DNA of 13,899 nt from Bacteroidota bacterium (GTDB lineage: Bacteria > Bacteroidota > Bacteroidia > B-17B0 > B-17BO), in the NCBI GenBank assembly GCA_025356715.1, contig JANXRU010000116.1, forward strand, positions 1 to 13,899, written 5' to 3'. Shown here in pieces: positions 1-7,688 of the stretch (position 1 is its first letter; each line of letters opens with the position of its first letter). A model generated the notes under the pieces. It saw only the letters and a list, made by a program, of their open reading frames with translations, searched no databases and was not told the origin of the DNA. Made by a program: the position numbers and the translations under genes.

Positions 1-10
1 AAATTATAAG

Positions 11-682
11 TTACTCTTTAATTAATTTCTGACGATAGATTTTAGCATCGCTTGAGATCAATATCCAATAAGAACCACTCTGTAATTCTTTAATATCAAC
101 CATTTCAGAGAATGCCTCATTCTTAATTTCTCGAGACAACATATCATAAATTTTAATTTGTTTAAAGGATACTCCGCTTGGTTGTTTTATATAAATTTTA
201 TCATTTGACGGATTTGGGAATACTATAAATCCTGATTTACTGTATTCCGAAATGCCTACAAAATCTAAAACAACCATTGTTGCCCGAACACTATCACCTA
301 TTAATGCTCCTGAAGAAATAGGCCATACAACGATGGTATTTCCATTACCAGAGCTCCTCCATCCATTTTGGCCTGCATTTGGAGTAAAAGAAGAAGTTGC
401 TGAAATGCTATCTCCAGGAAATAACGTAGTAGAGCTAGTGTAAATTGCTAAAGGCACATAGGAACCAGAAAGCCCACTTGTATCTAATTTAGCAACAACA
501 GCAAAAGTGCCAGTAAAAGCAGAAATACCTACATTCTTTACTATGGTTGTGAGTACAACACTCGTTCCTGAGTATACTGTGTCGTTTGTGGAAAATATAT
601 GAAAATTCACCATCCCCAATTTCGCTTGGGCGGTACAAACTAAATTAACTATTACAAATAGTCCTATTAATATATGTTTCAT
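11..682 (-). CDS. Small secreted protein with T9SS type A C-terminal sorting domain
   Basis: A 223-residue protein from the chosen ATG. An in-frame ATG ten codons upstream (position 712) would put a charged stretch before the signal peptide, so I start at MKHILIGLF. Residues 1-20 form a signal peptide ending CTAQA. Residues 25-140 are rich in Ser, Thr and Val and look like one beta-sandwich of the CARDB/Ig kind (a stretch like TTIVKNVG, then PGDSISATSSF). The last 75 residues are a typical T9SS type A sorting tail: VFPNPSNDKIYI, then IKIYDMLSREI, then LQSGSYWILI and a basic end. Proteins of this type are exported by the Sec system, moved across the outer membrane by T9SS and usually anchored or released after tail cleavage. 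I see no catalytic motif, so it may be adhesive or structural. It stands alone, divergent from the next gene. Confidence 0.85.
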   Translation of the reverse strand: MKHILIGLFVIVNLVCTAQAKLGMVNFHIFSTNDTVYSGTSVVLTTIVKNVGISAFTGTFAVVAKLDTSGLSGSYVPLAIYTSSTTLFPGDSISATSSFTPNAGQNGWRSSGNGNTIVVWPISSGALIGDSVRATMVVLDFVGISEYSKSGFIVFPNPSNDKIYIKQPSGVSFKQIKIYDMLSREIKNEAFSEMVDIKELQSGSYWILISSDAKIYRQKLIKE

Positions 683-738
683 GTGTCTAAAGTATTTAAT
701 TTTTATTGTCATATGGTTTACCTAGTTAAGTCAGTTAT

Positions 739-756
739 TCCCGATAGCCATCAGGA
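739..756. repeat. Imperfect 18-bp inverted repeat in the divergent intergenic region
   Basis: TCCCGATAGCCATCAGGA is a dyad with two mismatched positions. On minus-strand RNA these become G-U pairs, giving a 7-bp stem with a four-base loop. It lies 56 bp upstream of the secreted-protein start and 114 bp upstream of the TPR-like gene. It is visibly more GC-rich than its surroundings. It could be an operator, or a copy of a dispersed palindrome. There is no second copy in the window. Confidence 0.35.
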
Positions 757-870
757 TGTGTTTAGATTAACTTGGGTAATTCATAATCGAAATATTTAAT
801 GTTGAGTAAAAATAATTATTAAAATCCATTAATAATTCATTAACTTTAATTTTTATTACACAATCATACG

Positions 871-2322
871 ATGGATATTTTACAAGACTTCATAAAATCT
901 TTGGCAAAAGAAGAATTAAAAAGTTATAAACTATACACCAAAAGGACTCACAATTTTGAGAGTAGGAAAGATGTAGAACTCTTTGAATCTATTAAGAAAA
1001 ATGGTGATGAATCAGATTCATTTCACCACAAAGCCATATATAAAAAAACTAAACCTGACACTAAATATTACAGACTCAAAAATAAAATTACGGATGATTT
1101 AGGTGTAGTTTTAACTAATTTAAACCATCGTAAATCCGAAATAGATGTTTTACATCTATTAGCTTTGGCTAAAATATTTAATCAAAAAAAACAATACCCA
1201 TTGTCATTTCATTATTTAAAATTAGCAGAACGAAAGGCAATTGATAAAGAGGATTACTCATTACTTGAAGCAATTTATGAGCAAATGATTCGCTTAAGCA
1301 TGCTAAATATCGAAATTACACCAACTGACATTATCGTTAAACGAAATGAAAATAGTCAGCGATTACGGTTACTTCAGGACTTAGAAAACAATTTAGCAGT
1401 TCTTTCATATGAAGTAAAAACAACCCAAAATTTAACCCCAAAAAAAGCAATCGTAGATTGGTTAAAGCAAACCTTAAAGAGCACCTTAAAATTATCTTAT
1501 GTTCAAAATAGTCCGCATTTACGGATAAAAGTATTTCAAAATTTAAGCCGATTGATGCTCCTATTAAAGGATTATGACTCTTTAGAGCGTTATTTAAAAA
1601 CTTGCCTTATTGAATTCGAAACTGATCATTTATTTAATAAAAACACACATGATGTAAAAATACAATTATTGGTATATTTATGTAACGCATCATTTATGTT
1701 ACAAAAATACAATCAATCACTTGAATATGCCGTTGTATTGCATAACAGTTTGGAGCAATTTGATAAAAGCCAATACAACCAATACATCTTTTATTATTAT
1801 AATATATTAGTAAATAATTATACTGAAACTAATTTAGAAAAAGCCGTAGAAACCCTTAATGAAGCTCAACAACAATCCGTAATCAAAAACAACCCCGCGC
1901 ATTATTTTTACGTATTAAATAATTTAGCGATTTCTTATTTTGACTTAAAAAAATACAAATTAGCTGGCAAACTATTCAGTCAAATGTATGTTTCTCAAAA
2001 TTACAAAGTGATTGATATCAATTTCAAAGTAAAACTATCAATCTTCGAACTCATTAATAAAATTGAATTAGGTGATTATGAGATATGTTTAAAACAGCTT
2101 TTGAATATAAAAAAGACTATTTCAGAAATTAAAGATAAAGACTCTGTAAAATATGATAATGCCTTGTTAAATATTCTGGAAGAATTCTTGAATCAAACAG
2201 ACATGCTTTGGAGGCCAATGAAACCAGCTATATTAGCATTTATTAAAAAATACGGGGAAATTGAGAATCAATCAGAATGGATAAAATATACGCGTTGGTT
2301 GAGTTCTAAAGCCAATATTTAA
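871..2322 (+). CDS. Cytoplasmic TPR-like helical repeat protein, function unknown
   Basis: A 483-residue protein with no signal peptide, no membrane segment and a predicted nearly all-helical content. I do not recognise a named family. Residues 1-90 form a basic, helical N-terminal part (DFIKSLAKEELKSYK, later YYRLKNKITDDL). Degenerate TPR-like helix pairs follow at about 93-126, 262-296, 303-338, 344-377 and 384-417, with the usual small-aromatic pattern, such as NNLAISYFDLKKYKLAGKLF. There is no DNA-binding helix-turn-helix, kinase or peptidase motif. TPR folds generally bind peptides or partner proteins, so a scaffold role is a guess. The ATG at 871 is the first in frame. A near-match to the Bacteroidota -7 box (TAACTTTA, 841-848) lies just upstream but has no -33 partner. 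purL starts 112 bp downstream, probably as a separate unit. Confidence 0.8.
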   Translation: MDILQDFIKSLAKEELKSYKLYTKRTHNFESRKDVELFESIKKNGDESDSFHHKAIYKKTKPDTKYYRLKNKITDDLGVVLTNLNHRKSEIDVLHLLALAKIFNQKKQYPLSFHYLKLAERKAIDKEDYSLLEAIYEQMIRLSMLNIEITPTDIIVKRNENSQRLRLLQDLENNLAVLSYEVKTTQNLTPKKAIVDWLKQTLKSTLKLSYVQNSPHLRIKVFQNLSRLMLLLKDYDSLERYLKTCLIEFETDHLFNKNTHDVKIQLLVYLCNASFMLQKYNQSLEYAVVLHNSLEQFDKSQYNQYIFYYYNILVNNYTETNLEKAVETLNEAQQQSVIKNNPAHYFYVLNNLAISYFDLKKYKLAGKLFSQMYVSQNYKVIDINFKVKLSIFELINKIELGDYEICLKQLLNIKKTISEIKDKDSVKYDNALLNILEEFLNQTDMLWRPMKPAILAFIKKYGEIENQSEWIKYTRWLSSKANI

Positions 2323-2434
2323 AGAATATTGAAAAACAAGTCATTTTTGTATTTTTTTTATTAATACTCATTAACAAAACACCCCTATTTTTAAGATTTT
2401 TTTACCTTTAAGGCCTATAAAAAAAGAACGAATT

Positions 2435-4666
2435 ATGTCAACTATCAAATATTCAGAACAAATCGCAGATGTAGAAGCAGCAAAAAATTTAGGATTACTT
2501 CCTGAAGAATTTGACAAGATAAAATCAATCTTGGGGCGCACGCCAAACTTCACCGAAGTATCCATATTTTCAGTAATGTGGAGCGAACATTGTTCGTATA
2601 AAAATTCTATCACCTGGTTAAAAACCTTACCGAAAGATGGCCCACACATGTTGGTAAAAGCTGGTGAAGAAAATGCTGGATTGGTTGATGTTGGCGATGG
2701 ATTAGCCTGTTGTTTTAAAATAGAATCGCATAACCACCCAAGTGCATTAGAGCCATACCAAGGCGCTGCAACGGGTGTGGGGGGTATTAATCGTGATATT
2801 TTCACAATGGGAGCTCGTCCAATTGCACAATTAAATTCATTACGTTTTGGCGATATTAATTCTAAAAAAACACAATGGTTAGTAAAAGGTGTTGTTAAAG
2901 GGATTGGCGATTATGGTAATGCCTTTGGTATTCCTACAGTAGCTGGCGAAGTATTCTTTGATGAATGTTATAATGTAAATCCATTAGTTAACGCTATGAG
3001 TGTTGGCTTAGTAAAAGTGGGCGAAACTATTAGTGCAACTTCATATGGTGCAGGAAACCCGGTATTTATCGTAGGTTCGTCTACAGGGAAAGATGGTATA
3101 GCAGGAGCAGCCTTTGCTAGTAAAGATTTAACGGAAGAATCTGCAAAAGACTTGCCGTCAGTGCAAGTAGGAGATCCATTCCAAGAAAAATTATTATTAG
3201 AAGCGTCTTTAGAAGTTATAAAAACAGGCGCTGTAATTGGCATGCAAGATATGGGAGCCGCAGGAATTACATGCTCAACATCTGAAATGAGTGCAAAAGG
3301 CGAACATGGTATGAATATTTGGTTGCACAAAGTTCCAACGCGCCAAGCAGGCATGCATCCTTTTGAAATTTTATTATCAGAATCACAAGAACGTATGTTA
3401 GTTGTTGTTGAAAAAGGAAAAGAAGCTATTGTAAAAGCCGTTTTTGATAAATGGGATTTAAATTGCGAACAAATAGGAGAAGTAACTACAGGCGATCGAT
3501 TAAAATACTATATGCATGATGAATTAGTAGCCGACGTTCCTGCAAACGATTTAGTATTAGGTGGTGGAGCGCCTATCTATACACGCGAATACAAAGAACC
3601 AGCTTCTTTCGCTGAATCTAAAAAATTTAATATTGATTCTATTATTGAACCAACTGATTTAAAACCAGTGATGCAGTTTTTAGCAAAGCATCCTAATTTA
3701 GCCAGTAAACGTTGGGTTTATAATCAATATGACAGTATGGTTGGTACTGTAAATATGAGTACCAATAAACCTAGCGACGCTGCTATTGTAAATATTAAAG
3801 GAAGTAAAAAAGCGTTAGCGATGACGGTTGATTGCAATTCTCGCTATGTAAACGCTGATCCTGAAGTTGGCTGTGCTATTGCTGTTAGCGAGGCTGCCCG
3901 TAATATTGTTTGTAGTGGCGGTATTCCAAGTGCAGTTACTAATTGTTTGAATTTTGGAAATCCATACAATCCAGAAGTTTACTGGCAGTTCGTTGGTTCT
4001 ATCAAAGGAATGAGTGCTGCTTGTTTGAAATTTAAAACACCAGTTACCGGAGGAAACGTTAGTTTCTATAACCAATCAAGTTATGAAGGACCTGTATTTC
4101 CTACGCCTACTATTGGAATGATAGGCTTATTAGATGACAAAACAACACAAACAACTTTAGATTTTAAAAACGTTGGCGATTCTATTTATTTAATCGGAGA
4201 TTGTAAAAATGATATTTCGTCATCAGAATATTTATATAGTTACCATAAAATTAAAAATACGCCAGCTCCCTATTTTAATATAGATACAGAATTTGCAGTT
4301 CAACAATCAATTACCAATATCATTAAAGAAAAATTAATTAACTCGGCACACGATGTAAGTGATGGTGGCGTGTTTATGAATTTATTGGAAAGTGCTATGG
4401 TAAACAATTTAGGTTTTGAAATAGAAACGTATAACAAAGTTCGTAAAGATGCTTTCTTATTTGGAGAAGCTCAAAGCCGCGTGATTGTTACTGTTTCTGA
4501 GGCAAACAAAAGTGCTTTCGAGAAATCATTTGAAAAAATGGGAGTTAACTGTAATCAAATTGGTAAAGTAAAAGGAGACTCTTGTGTGATTGATGGAATA
4601 AATTATGGTAGCATCGCAGATTTCAAACATTCATTCGATACTAGTATTGAAGGTTTTTTGAATTAA
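2435..4666 (+). CDS. purL: Phosphoribosylformylglycinamidine synthase subunit PurL (small form)
   Basis: It catalyses the ATP-dependent conversion of FGAR to FGAM, step 4 of de novo purine synthesis, in the cytoplasm. At 743 residues it matches the small PurL of Gram-positives (about 740), not the 1,200-1,300 residue fused form. The AIRS-like fold is duplicated. In the first half, MWSEHCSYK carries the conserved His52, ESHNHPS (97-103) carries ligand residues, and a GVGGINRD loop follows. In the second half, DCNSRYVNADP (from 466), NCLNFGNPYNPE and TPVTGGNVSFYN are visible. The C-terminal glutaminase domain is absent, so by family knowledge it needs PurQ to supply ammonia and PurS to form the complex. 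Neither is in this window. TACCTTTA at 2403-2410 is a possible -7 box with no clear -33 element. I see no purine riboswitch in the 112-bp leader. Confidence 0.97.
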   Translation: MSTIKYSEQIADVEAAKNLGLLPEEFDKIKSILGRTPNFTEVSIFSVMWSEHCSYKNSITWLKTLPKDGPHMLVKAGEENAGLVDVGDGLACCFKIESHNHPSALEPYQGAATGVGGINRDIFTMGARPIAQLNSLRFGDINSKKTQWLVKGVVKGIGDYGNAFGIPTVAGEVFFDECYNVNPLVNAMSVGLVKVGETISATSYGAGNPVFIVGSSTGKDGIAGAAFASKDLTEESAKDLPSVQVGDPFQEKLLLEASLEVIKTGAVIGMQDMGAAGITCSTSEMSAKGEHGMNIWLHKVPTRQAGMHPFEILLSESQERMLVVVEKGKEAIVKAVFDKWDLNCEQIGEVTTGDRLKYYMHDELVADVPANDLVLGGGAPIYTREYKEPASFAESKKFNIDSIIEPTDLKPVMQFLAKHPNLASKRWVYNQYDSMVGTVNMSTNKPSDAAIVNIKGSKKALAMTVDCNSRYVNADPEVGCAIAVSEAARNIVCSGGIPSAVTNCLNFGNPYNPEVYWQFVGSIKGMSAACLKFKTPVTGGNVSFYNQSSYEGPVFPTPTIGMIGLLDDKTTQTTLDFKNVGDSIYLIGDCKNDISSSEYLYSYHKIKNTPAPYFNIDTEFAVQQSITNIIKEKLINSAHDVSDGGVFMNLLESAMVNNLGFEIETYNKVRKDAFLFGEAQSRVIVTVSEANKSAFEKSFEKMGVNCNQIGKVKGDSCVIDGINYGSIADFKHSFDTSIEGFLN

Positions 4667-4748
4667 AAATTAGCCACATAGCACGAGTGGGGTCGGCTAA
4701 ATTGTAAACATAATACTTAGTGCATTTATAGCAAAAAAAACAAACAAG

Positions 4749-5468
4749 ATGAAAACTGTTTATCATCAAGCAAATACTAGAGGTCATGCAAACCATGGAT
4801 GGCTTGATGCTCATCACACATTTAGTTTTGCAAATTATCAAGATAGAACTCGTATGCATTTTGGCGTACTGAGAGTTTTAAATGATGATGCCATTGACGC
4901 GCAAAAAGGCTTTGGCATGCACCCTCATGATAATATGGAAATAATTACCATTCCTTTGGAAGGTCAAATTTTACATAAAGATGACATGGGAAATAGCGAA
5001 GTTATAAAACACGGAGATGTGCAGGTAATGAGTGCCGGAACAGGCATTGTACATAGTGAGTATAATAATGCTGATGTTACATTAAAACTTCTTCAGATAT
5101 GGTTATTTCCAAATAAGCGAAATGTAACTCCACGATACCAACAAATAACATTAAATATAAGTGATCGTGTTAATCAATTTCAGCAAATTTTATCTCCAAA
5201 TGAAAATGACTCAGGCGTTTGGATTCATCAAGATGCTTGGTTTATGTTAGGGACATTTAGTAAAGATAAAGCTCCTCATTATAAAACACATAAAACAGGT
5301 AATGGCGTATATGCCTTTATAATAAAGGGAAGTGCAACCATTAACAATCAGTCCTTGCAAACTAGGGATGGATTTGGTCTTTGGGAAACAGATGAGTTTT
5401 CTATTCAAATTTTAGAAGACCAAACGGAAATTTTATTAATGGAAGTTCCAATGGAATTATCTCATTAA
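4749..5468 (+). CDS. Pirin family bicupin protein (YhhW-like)
   Basis: A 239-residue protein close in length and layout to E. coli YhhW (231), a pirin with quercetin 2,3-dioxygenase activity in vitro. The N-terminal cupin has the pirin metal set: His58 and His60 in GMHPHDNMEI, then His102 and Glu104 in GTGIVHSEYN. The opening motif RGHANHGWLDAHHTFSF is a family hallmark. The second cupin (about 125-235) keeps the barrel pattern but lacks a His/Glu set, as usual for the family. There is no signal peptide, so it is cytoplasmic. The physiological substrate is generally unknown for pirins. The hydrolase gene follows after only 10 bp, so the two are probably co-transcribed. In the 82-bp gap after purL there is a short TTAGCC/GGCTAA inverted repeat (4670-4700) without a T-run. 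Confidence 0.93.
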   Translation: MKTVYHQANTRGHANHGWLDAHHTFSFANYQDRTRMHFGVLRVLNDDAIDAQKGFGMHPHDNMEIITIPLEGQILHKDDMGNSEVIKHGDVQVMSAGTGIVHSEYNNADVTLKLLQIWLFPNKRNVTPRYQQITLNISDRVNQFQQILSPNENDSGVWIHQDAWFMLGTFSKDKAPHYKTHKTGNGVYAFIIKGSATINNQSLQTRDGFGLWETDEFSIQILEDQTEILLMEVPMELSH

Positions 5469-5478
5469 ACTACTACTT

Positions 5479-6792
5479 ATGAAGAAACTAGTTTTCTTGT
5501 TATTCTATATTTTTTCTTTCAATTATCTTGTATCTCAAACATGCGAGCCAATCACTCAAAAATTTATGTCTTTTATGCAGAAGGCAGAATTTGATAGTTG
5601 CCAACAATATTTCGACACGTCACTATCCAATAAATTTTCCGCAGAAATGATGAAAGAGATGTGGGGCGGAATGTCTCGCTTTTCAGGTGATTTTAAAACC
5701 TATTCAGACTTTTCCTTTGAGAAAACGGACACTACAGAAGTAAATACAGTTCGTTGTAATTTCGAAAAAACAAAATTAGATTTATATTTAACGTACAATC
5801 AATCAAAAAAAATGATTGGTATATTTTTTAAACCTGCAAAAAACAAAGCAGCATATGCTGAGCCTAATTACTGTAATTCATCAAAATTTTATGAATCAAA
5901 AATAGCAGTCAAAACGGGGACCTATAGCCTTCCAGGGTCTTTATGTATCCCTAATAATATAGAATATCCTCCAATAGCGATTCTATTAGCTGGATCTGGT
6001 CCAAATGATAAAGATGAAACTTATGGGCCAAATAAACCACTTAAAGATATTGCAACAGGCTTAGCATCTCAAGGCGTTGCCTCATTTAGATACGATAAAC
6101 GCACTCTGGTGTATGGTAAAGAATTTGTAAAACAGCCTGAAAAAAATGGCATTCATGAAGAAGTCATTGAGGATGCCATTAGCGCCATTGAATTAATAAA
6201 AAAGAATCCCCAATTTTCAAAATCAAAAATTATAATTATCGGACATAGTTTAGGGGCTATGTGTGCTCCATTAATTGCAAAAAAATCTAAATCTGTCAAT
6301 GCTATAATTTTATTAGCTGGAAATGCTCGTCCACTTGAAGATTTGGTTCTTGAGCAATATCATTATATTTTCAATTTAGATAGTTTTGATTTAGAAGAAA
6401 AAAAACAAATAGATAAATTAAGTAGACAAGTAAGCACAGTAAAAGATATAAAACTTTTAAAGTCAGCTAGGCCAGAAGACATACCGCTTGGCTCATCATC
6501 TTTTTATTGGCAAACGCTTAAGGCCTATAATCAAACAGAAGTGGCAAAAAAAATAAAACAACCGCTATTAATTCTTCAAGGTGAGCGTGACTACCAAGTA
6601 ACCATGACTGATTTTAATTTATGGAAACAAATATTAAGTCCAAATCCGAAAAATAAATTCATATCATACCCAACATTAAATCATTTGTTTATGGAAGGAC
6701 AAGGGAAATCAACAGCAGAAGAGTATGATAAGCCAAATAATGTTTTCGAACAGGTGATTATAGATATGGCAGCTTGGATGAAGTTCCAGTAA
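5479..6792 (+). CDS. Secreted alpha/beta hydrolase with N-terminal DUF3887-like domain
   Basis: A 437-residue protein with a signal peptide (residues 1-19, LVSQ then TCEP), so probably periplasmic or surface exposed. Residues 22-120 resemble DUF3887, a small NTF2-like domain often found in front of hydrolases. The alpha/beta hydrolase follows from about 140. It has an oxyanion-side loop at AGSGPNDKDE (171-180), the FRYDKRT motif (203-209), the nucleophile elbow GHSLG with Ser257, a probable acid Asp371 in GERDYQ, and His402 in LNHLF. The triad is therefore complete. Families with this layout act as esterases or peptidase-like hydrolases, and the substrate cannot be read from sequence. It begins 10 bp after the pirin gene, suggesting one transcript, though pirin lies in the cytoplasm and this protein outside it. 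The gene ends before a terminator-like hairpin shared with the convergent methyltransferase. Confidence 0.9.
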   Translation: MKKLVFLLFYIFSFNYLVSQTCEPITQKFMSFMQKAEFDSCQQYFDTSLSNKFSAEMMKEMWGGMSRFSGDFKTYSDFSFEKTDTTEVNTVRCNFEKTKLDLYLTYNQSKKMIGIFFKPAKNKAAYAEPNYCNSSKFYESKIAVKTGTYSLPGSLCIPNNIEYPPIAILLAGSGPNDKDETYGPNKPLKDIATGLASQGVASFRYDKRTLVYGKEFVKQPEKNGIHEEVIEDAISAIELIKKNPQFSKSKIIIIGHSLGAMCAPLIAKKSKSVNAIILLAGNARPLEDLVLEQYHYIFNLDSFDLEEKKQIDKLSRQVSTVKDIKLLKSARPEDIPLGSSSFYWQTLKAYNQTEVAKKIKQPLLILQGERDYQVTMTDFNLWKQILSPNPKNKFISYPTLNHLFMEGQGKSTAEEYDKPNNVFEQVIIDMAAWMKFQ

Positions 6793-6839
6793 TTATATTT
6801 TACGCTGTTTTTTTGATAAAATTTAATACAGTTATCTGG

Positions 6840-6877
6840 TAAATCCTACCACTTATCAAATAAATCCTACCACTTAT
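6840..6877. repeat. 17-bp direct repeat, two exact copies at 21-bp spacing
   Basis: TAAATCCTACCACTTAT occurs at 6840-6856 and again at 6861-6877, with a 4-bp spacer (CAAA). The period is 21 bp, about two helical turns. It lies in the 220-bp gap between two convergent gene ends, about 50 bp past the hydrolase stop, so a promoter operator is unlikely. Possible readings are a slippage duplication, a protein-binding site or the remains of a longer array. The rest of the gap (6878-6958) is plain AT-rich sequence. Confidence 0.8.
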
Positions 6878-6958
6878 TAGATTGTTATATTTTTTAGCTG
6901 ACTTAGGTATTAATTTTACAGTAGTTCTTTATCATAGGTTTTGTTTAGTTTAAACCAC

Positions 6959-7008
6959 AAAAAATGGCTGCGGTGCTTTCAGCGGGGATGTGCACGGCAG
7001 CCTTTTTT
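6959..7008. terminator. GC-rich hairpin terminator between convergent genes
   Basis: GGCTGC (6966-6971) pairs with GCAGCC (6997-7002). A G-G mismatch and a second helix, GTGC (6973-6976) with GCAC (6992-6995), extend the stem around a 15-base loop. An A-run (6959-6964) precedes the stem and six Ts (7003-7008) follow, so it can serve both strands. It lies 166 bp after the hydrolase stop and 4 bp after the methyltransferase stop on the minus strand, so it best fits the methyltransferase transcript. Its GC content stands out from its surroundings. Confidence 0.75.
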
Positions 7009-7012
7009 ATGT

Positions 7013-7654
7013 CTATTTTTTTCTAACAATCATTAAGCCGTCTCTTAAAGGGATTAACAAGTTTTCTACTCTATCATCTTTCTGAACAAATTCATTAAAC
7101 TGATGTAAGGCTAAAGTTTCTTTATCCATATCTGCGACTGGCATCGTGATTTTTCCACTCCACAATACATTATCGGCTATTATCAACCCTCCTATTTTCA
7201 ATTTATCGATAACTAAATGATAATACGGTAAATAGTTTTTTTTATCCGCATCAATAAATACGATATCTAATAGTTGATTGATTTTTGGTATATAATTTTT
7301 AGCATCAGCGAGTACTAATTCTATTTTTTTAGCATACGTTGTTTTAGAAATAAAAGACTGCGCAAATGCCGATGTTTCTTCGTTAATATCAATGCTAATT
7401 AATTTGCCAGACTCCGTTAATCCTTCTGCCAAACATATTGCTGAATAACCTGTATATGTTCCAATTTCGACAATTAAACTTGGTTGATATAATTTAGAAA
7501 TTAAACTTAAAAATCGACCTTGCAAATGCCCACTTAGCATGCGCGGAGAAACTACTTTCAAATGCGTTTCTCTATTCAATTGAGATAACAATTCAGATTC
7601 AGGACTGGTTTGATTTTCACAATAATTTGATAATTCTTTTTCTATAAATTCCAT
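7013..7654 (-). CDS. SAM-dependent O-methyltransferase (caffeoyl-CoA OMT / COMT-like family)
   Basis: A 213-residue protein of usual family length. It transfers a methyl group from S-adenosylmethionine to a hydroxyl group, usually a catechol-type substrate, with a divalent metal. Motif I, VEIGTYTGYS (62-71), and Asp89 in ISIDI bind SAM. FIDADKKNY (Asp135) and DNVLW (Asp161, Asn162) give the metal and substrate site. An early SPRMLSGHLQGRFL segment is typical of the family. The substrate is unknown for most bacterial members, and some act on tRNA uridines. I chose the ATG at 7654. A TTG five codons upstream (7669) would also be in frame, but the family alignment does not need it. The outer-membrane-like gene ends 34 bp upstream of this ATG on the same strand, so the two are probably co-transcribed from the 8250 region. 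Confidence 0.92.
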   Translation of the reverse strand: MEFIEKELSNYCENQTSPESELLSQLNRETHLKVVSPRMLSGHLQGRFLSLISKLYQPSLIVEIGTYTGYSAICLAEGLTESGKLISIDINEETSAFAQSFISKTTYAKKIELVLADAKNYIPKINQLLDIVFIDADKKNYLPYYHLVIDKLKIGGLIIADNVLWSGKITMPVADMDKETLALHQFNEFVQKDDRVENLLIPLRDGLMIVRKK

Positions 7655-7688
7655 AATCTTATGTAGCAATTAATTTATTAAATACGTA

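Noticed and set aside
252..443. Plus-strand frame inside the T9SS cargo gene
   Set aside because: It is antisense to a gene with a clear signal peptide and sorting tail, and it encodes nothing recognisable.
2313..2331. CAATATT/AATATTG inverted repeat over the stop of the TPR-like gene
   Set aside because: The stem is only A-T apart from one end pair and has no T-run after it, so it is not a credible terminator and is likely chance in AT-rich DNA.
2323..2434. Purine riboswitch or PurR-type operator in front of purL
   Set aside because: The 112-bp leader has no three-way junction core or paired stems and no clear dyad.
2371..4075. Several open frames on the minus strand opposite purL (2371-2805, 2968-3354, 3815-4075)
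   Set aside because: They lie wholly or mostly inside a clear purL frame, have no recognisable domain and show compositions typical of antisense frames.
4670..4700. TTAGCC/GGCTAA inverted repeat after purL
   Set aside because: A 6-bp stem with a 19-base loop and no following T-run is too weak to call a terminator.
6840..6877. Possible minimal CRISPR array
   Set aside because: There are only two copies, with a 4-bp spacer and no cas genes. Spacers in real arrays are about 30 bp.
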